From CAZIGK01 sp964538615 (GTDB lineage: Bacteria > Pseudomonadota > Alphaproteobacteria > Rickettsiales > RI-342): 64,000 nt of DNA. Of the stretch, positions 60,284 to 64,000 are shown piece after piece (within the stretch, counting starts at the first letter, position 1; each line of letters opens with the position of its first letter). Position numbers and translations under genes: made by a program. Below the pieces are notes generated by a model. It was not told the DNA's origin and did not search any database. It saw only the letters and a program-made list of their open reading frames with translations. Location of the stretch: NCBI GenBank assembly GCA_964538615.1, contig CAZIGK010000010.1:1-64000 (forward strand). Direction: 5' to 3'.

Positions 60284-61714
60284 ATGGCATACCGTGCCAC
60301 GATTTACCGAAAGCTGGTCTGTTGCTTGCTGTGGGCGGTGTGTGTGGTTTTTGCGGTCGGTGCGCGTGCCGATATGGTGATAGAAGAAGCGCGTCTGGCC
60401 AATGGCATGAAGGTGATTGTGGTGCCGAATCCTATGGTGCCTGCGGTGACCCACATGGTCTGGTATCGGGTGGGGGGGATGGATGATCCGGTGGGCAAAT
60501 CCGGTCTGGCGCATTTTTTTGAGCATATGATGTTCAAGGCAACAAAAAACCACCCGGCCAATGCATTTCCGGAGCGGGTGGCAGAACTGGGAGGCGAGGA
60601 TAATGCCTTCACCAGCCATGATTACACCGCCTATTACCAGACGGTGGCGAAAGAGCATCTGGCAGAGATGATGCGTTGGGAGTCGGAACGCATGCAGCAT
60701 ATTGTATTTGATGCAGCAGAGGTTGCCCGTGAGAAACAGGTGATTCTGGAAGAGCGCGCTATGCGAACGGAAAGCAATGTGCATGGGCTGCTGGCTGAGC
60801 AAATGCGTGCTGCCTTGTTTGTGAACCACCCGTACGGGCAGCCGGTGATTGGCTGGGCAGAGGAAATTAAGGCCATCAGCGCGGCAGATTTGCGGGAGTT
60901 TTATCAGCAAACATTAAAGCCCGCCAACGCGCTGCTGGTGGTGGCGGGGGATACCACCATGGCAGATGTGTTGCCGCTGGCGAAACGCTACTATGGTGGC
61001 ATCCCGTCCGGGGTTCCGCTGGTGCGTCCACAGCGGCCGGAACCGGCAGCCCGTGCAGAGCGATTTGTACTGCTGAGGCACGAGCAGGTGAAGCAAAAAA
61101 GCTGGCAACGCTGGTATCTGGCACCGAGCCAAACCGCAGGCCAGACAGCAGATGCCTATGCCTTATCCCTGCTGGCACAGCTTTTGGGGGGCGGGCAAAC
61201 CAGTTTTCTGTATCAGGAACTGGTGGAGAAACGCAAGCTGGCCAGTGCGATTTCGGCGGGGTATGATGATGTATCCGCCGGGCCGGGAATCTTTACCATT
61301 CGCGCAACGCCGTTACCGGGCGTGACCATGCAGGCATTGGGACAGGCCGTGGATGCGCTGTTGCAGCAATGGCTGAGGGGTGGGATTTCGGATGTCGAGC
61401 TTTCCCGCGCACAACGTCTGTTCACCACACAGGCGACCTATGCCCGCGAAGGGTTGAACACCATGCCCACCATAGTCGGGACGGTATGGGCCGCTGGTTT
61501 GCCCATGCAGTATATTCACCAATGGACAGGGCGGATTCAACAGGTGAAGGCTGCCGATGTAGCGGCGGCGGCCGAGAGATTGTTGCGGCCAGAGGCGTCT
61601 GTCACCGGGTGGCTACTACCGGAACCTGCCGCCGCACCGTCGCCGCAGGCGGCCGGAGCGAAGGTGGGAACAAAGGTCAGCACCGAAGCAAAGGAGGCCT
61701 GCCATGCATCGTAA
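60284..61714 (+). CDS. M16 family zinc metalloprotease (active subunit)
   Basis: Signal peptide (CCLLWAVCVVFAVGARAD) leads to a periplasmic protein. The inverted zinc motif HxxEH is GLAHFFEHMMFKAT, with the downstream Glu in REKQVILEERAM. 476 aa. The next gene encodes a second M16 half without the HxxEH, so the two likely form a heterodimeric protease such as those near BAM and Sec genes. The two ORFs overlap by 11 bp. Confidence 0.93.
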   Translation: MAYRATIYRKLVCCLLWAVCVVFAVGARADMVIEEARLANGMKVIVVPNPMVPAVTHMVWYRVGGMDDPVGKSGLAHFFEHMMFKATKNHPANAFPERVAELGGEDNAFTSHDYTAYYQTVAKEHLAEMMRWESERMQHIVFDAAEVAREKQVILEERAMRTESNVHGLLAEQMRAALFVNHPYGQPVIGWAEEIKAISAADLREFYQQTLKPANALLVVAGDTTMADVLPLAKRYYGGIPSGVPLVRPQRPEPAARAERFVLLRHEQVKQKSWQRWYLAPSQTAGQTADAYALSLLAQLLGGGQTSFLYQELVEKRKLASAISAGYDDVSAGPGIFTIRATPLPGVTMQALGQAVDALLQQWLRGGISDVELSRAQRLFTTQATYAREGLNTMPTIVGTVWAAGLPMQYIHQWTGRIQQVKAADVAAAAERLLRPEASVTGWLLPEPAAAPSPQAAGAKVGTKVSTEAKEACHAS

Positions 61715-63071
61715 GCTTGGCGATATGCTGCGTTGCTACGGGCGCACAGGTTGGTGGGTTAGCCTGCTGGTAGGGTTTGTATTGGGTCTGATGACTTCGG
61801 CTGCCATGGCCTACCCTAAGGTGCAACGCATTGAGACCAGCGTGGGAGTCGAGCTATGGTTGATGCAGGACAGCACTCTGCCTGTGGTAAGCTGGCAATT
61901 GCTGTTCCGGCACGCAGGTAGCCTGAGCGACGGTGAACAGGCCGGGCGAGCCATGGTGGCGGCAGAAGCAGCGATGGAAGGTGCCGGGCCTTATGATGCG
62001 AAACAGTTCCATGAGGCATTGGAGGATAAGGCAATTGGCCTTTCTGTGAGTGCGGGTATGGAGGATGTGGAGGCATCTGCCTATTCTCTGGCGGAAGATA
62101 CCGATATTGCGCTGCAAATGCTGGTACTGGCACTTAGCCAGCCACGGCTGGAAGACGAGGCGTTAGCCAAAATCCGTGAACAGTTGGCGACAGCACGGCG
62201 ACAAAAACAACAATCCGCTATGACACAGGCGGTACGAAACTTCTGGGAAAAAGGCTTTGCGGGTACGCCGCTGGCACAGGATCCATTGGGAGTGGAAGAA
62301 ACCGTAGAGGCACTGGATGCTAAGACGTTGCATGACTATAGGCAGGCATACTGGGTGCGGGACCGGGTGTTGGTGGCCGTCGCGGGGGATATTACGCCGG
62401 AAAAGGCGAAAGCATTGGTCGAAAAAGAGCTGTTGGCACTGCCCGCGCAGGCAGCAGGAGCGGCGGTGACGGTGACAGAGGCGCAGAAACTCTGGCCCGC
62501 TGGCGCCAGTTACCAGCATACCATGCCCAGCGAGCAATCTGCGATCTGGTTTGCCTTGCCAGCGGTGTCGCGTCAGCACAAGGATTTTTACGCGCTCTAT
62601 GTGCTGAACCATATTCTGGGTGGCGGGGGGTTTGCGTCCCGTCTGATGCAGGAAGTTCGGGTGAAGCAAGGTTTGGTCTATGGGGTGAATACCGGCTTGA
62701 TGGAACGCGATACTCTGGCGCTGCTGGTGGGGAATATGCAAACCCGCCCCGGAAACGAGGCAAAGGCCATACAGGCGGTGCGCAAGGTGCTGGCTGAACT
62801 GGCGCAAGGAAGCATCACGCAGGCGATGCGGGATACCGCTGTGAGCCATATTGTCGGGCGGTTGCCGCTGCAAATGGCCAGTGTCAGTGCGCTTTCCGGC
62901 TTTATGCTGGTGATGCAGCGCTATGAGCTGGGAGCAGATTATATTGATCAACGGCAAAGATTATTTGAAGCGGTGACTCTGGCCGACCTGCAACGGGTGG
63001 CCAGCACCTATCTACAACCTGCGGCGCTGGTGGTCAGCACAGCAGGGAAACCGGGCGAGGCAACAAAGTAA
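61704..63071 (+). CDS. M16 family peptidase-like protein (inactive subunit)
   Basis: Signal peptide (WWVSLLVGFVLGLMTSAAMA) followed by an M16 fold. The HxxEH motif is absent: the corresponding stretch reads GRAMVAAEAAMEGAGPYD. The C-terminal part keeps the substrate-binding features of non-catalytic halves (LNHILGGGGFASRLMQEVRVKQGLVYGV, the R-Y-like element). 455 aa. It overlaps the preceding active partner by 11 bp. Confidence 0.92.
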   Translation: MHRKLGDMLRCYGRTGWWVSLLVGFVLGLMTSAAMAYPKVQRIETSVGVELWLMQDSTLPVVSWQLLFRHAGSLSDGEQAGRAMVAAEAAMEGAGPYDAKQFHEALEDKAIGLSVSAGMEDVEASAYSLAEDTDIALQMLVLALSQPRLEDEALAKIREQLATARRQKQQSAMTQAVRNFWEKGFAGTPLAQDPLGVEETVEALDAKTLHDYRQAYWVRDRVLVAVAGDITPEKAKALVEKELLALPAQAAGAAVTVTEAQKLWPAGASYQHTMPSEQSAIWFALPAVSRQHKDFYALYVLNHILGGGGFASRLMQEVRVKQGLVYGVNTGLMERDTLALLVGNMQTRPGNEAKAIQAVRKVLAELAQGSITQAMRDTAVSHIVGRLPLQMASVSALSGFMLVMQRYELGADYIDQRQRLFEAVTLADLQRVASTYLQPAALVVSTAGKPGEATK

Positions 63072-63088
63072 CAGGAGGTGTGTTCGCT

Positions 63089-64000
63089 ATGACGTTCTAT
63101 CAACAGGCATTACAGACAACCATGGCTAGCAGCATTGGCAAAGGAGGGCTGGAGCAGGCCGCATTTGAGGCGCAAAAAGCACGCCTTTCGGCGGTGCGTG
63201 ACCGGATTATCAGCGAGTGGAAGGCCGGGAGCCTGCCGTTGCTTTCCGTACCAGCAGAAGCGGATGCGTTGAAGCAGTATAAGCTGTTGGCGGAGCGTAT
63301 TAAGCGGGATTATACACGTTTGATTGTGGTGGGTACGGGGGGTTCCAGTCTGGGAGCCAAAGTGCTGACCCTTTATGCAGAAGCCGAAGGACTGGCCGGA
63401 TTGCCCGTGGAATATATTGAGAACGTAGACCCGTTGACGGTGAAGAACTATCAACAACAGGATTTACGGCAGAGTTTTATTCTGCTGGTCAGTAAATCTG
63501 GCGGTACGCTGGAAACGCTGAGCGTGGGTATGGTGCTGATGCAGCGCCTTGAACAGCAGGTGGGGCGTCAGGCATTCAAACATCAGGTGGCGGTGGTAAC
63601 CCAGCCGGGGGATTCCGCCTTGCGTAAACTGGCAGAAACCTATGAATTGCCATTGTTTGAACATCCTGCCGATGTAGGAGGACGCTACAGCGTGCTGACC
63701 GTGACAGGCATGATTCCCGCCTTGGTCGCCGGATTGGATGCAGCCGCAGTGCGCCGGGGTGCGCAAGCCGTGATTGATGCGGTGCAGGCCGATGCAGAAG
63801 CCGCTCCACTGTTGGGATCTGCCATGCAAAAAGCCCTGATGGAGCAGGGCATGTGCAGCACCGTCATGATGCCTTACTGTGACCGCCTGTTTGAATTTGG
63901 CGCGTGGTTCCGCCAGCTCTGGGCGGAATCTCTGGGCAAAGAGGGAAAAGGTACGGTGCCGGTACGATCTTTGGGAGCCATAGATCAGCATAGCCAGTTA
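63089..64000 (+). CDS. pgi: Glucose-6-phosphate isomerase, 5' part (runs off the window)
   Basis: Interconverts glucose-6-phosphate and fructose-6-phosphate in glycolysis. ATG 63089 is preceded by AGGAGG ten bases upstream. 304 codons are present with no stop, so the gene continues past 64000. Sugar-phosphate motifs seen: VVGTGGSSLGAKVL, SKSGGTLETLSVG, and ADVGGRYSVLT. The downstream catalytic Glu and His motifs lie outside the window. Confidence 0.9.
   Translation, partial: MTFYQQALQTTMASSIGKGGLEQAAFEAQKARLSAVRDRIISEWKAGSLPLLSVPAEADALKQYKLLAERIKRDYTRLIVVGTGGSSLGAKVLTLYAEAEGLAGLPVEYIENVDPLTVKNYQQQDLRQSFILLVSKSGGTLETLSVGMVLMQRLEQQVGRQAFKHQVAVVTQPGDSALRKLAETYELPLFEHPADVGGRYSVLTVTGMIPALVAGLDAAAVRRGAQAVIDAVQADAEAAPLLGSAMQKALMEQGMCSTVMMPYCDRLFEFGAWFRQLWAESLGKEGKGTVPVRSLGAIDQHSQL

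Overview
The window is a chromosomal segment of an alphaproteobacterium. The evidence is the replication-origin neighbourhood hemE / oriC / ppsR (the RP001-type origin known from Caulobacter and Rickettsia), a circularly permuted two-piece tmRNA, an F1 ATP synthase operon without F0 genes, a heat-shock promoter of the alphaproteobacterial CTTG-N17-CYTATNT form before dnaK, an NtrX lacking the GAFTGA loop, and lineage-type genes such as a DUF6111 protein and a BamF-like lipoprotein. The cell is Gram-negative with Kdo-bearing LPS, uses ubiquinone, makes haem by the aerobic HemF/HemJ/HemH route, and probably has a flagellar motor (motA, motB). I cannot name a genus. A 10-base N run at 8735-8744 marks an assembly gap.

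Layout. 1-621: mosaic intergenic repeats. 622-798: a small ORF. 861-5164 (minus): rho, then hemJ, hemH, hemE. 5157-5629: oriC, with several DnaA-box-like 9-mers. 5630-7320 (plus): ppsR and aroE. 7514-8692 (minus): a glutathione S-transferase and an unknown gene. 8857-10368: ubiD. 10503-11574: an HTH/PIN toxin-antitoxin pair in AT-richer DNA. 11654-17851: an envelope operon of pmbA, a DUF374 acyltransferase, waaA, lpxK, an LpxL-type acyltransferase and uppP, mostly with overlapping stops and starts. 18027-23176 (minus): atpHAGDC. 23440-24819: a NorB-like haem-copper oxidase relative. 24852-28362: ntrX, motA, motB. 28425-32667 (minus): dnaJ, dnaK, phoB. 32943-34772: a winged-helix regulator divergent from ribA. 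35446-39931: mnmG, rsmG, parA, parB with four parS sites. 40915-41257 (minus): the split tmRNA. 41375-44049: thyX, hemF and a PlsC-type acyltransferase. 44546-48676: two sugar/solute transporters and an MscS channel. 48838-54495: mostly unrecognised proteins around a CCA-adding enzyme. 54556-64000: murJ, a CaCA antiporter, secF, ribF, lspA, a BamF-like lipoprotein, a paired M16 protease system and the start of pgi.

How it fits together. Genes left of oriC (hemE to rho) run leftward and those right of it (ppsR, aroE) run rightward, away from the origin. The parS cluster about 31 kb to the right, with parAB, is the centromere used to segregate the new origins. Several gene pairs are split from their usual partners: secF without secD, ntrX without ntrY, phoB without phoR, pmbA without tldD.

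The accessory signals I consider most worth checking are: a family of short TA-flanked fold-back elements sharing GTGTCGT-type ends, two of which supply the stop codon of the gene they abut; the mosaic repeats; a long tmRNA tag with an internal ANDN duplication; an oxidase subunit that has lost the paired TM7 histidines; a CCA-adding-type enzyme with Glu in place of the first DxD aspartate; and the orphan proteins at 48838-54495. I did not find a convincing new multi-gene defence or metabolic system.
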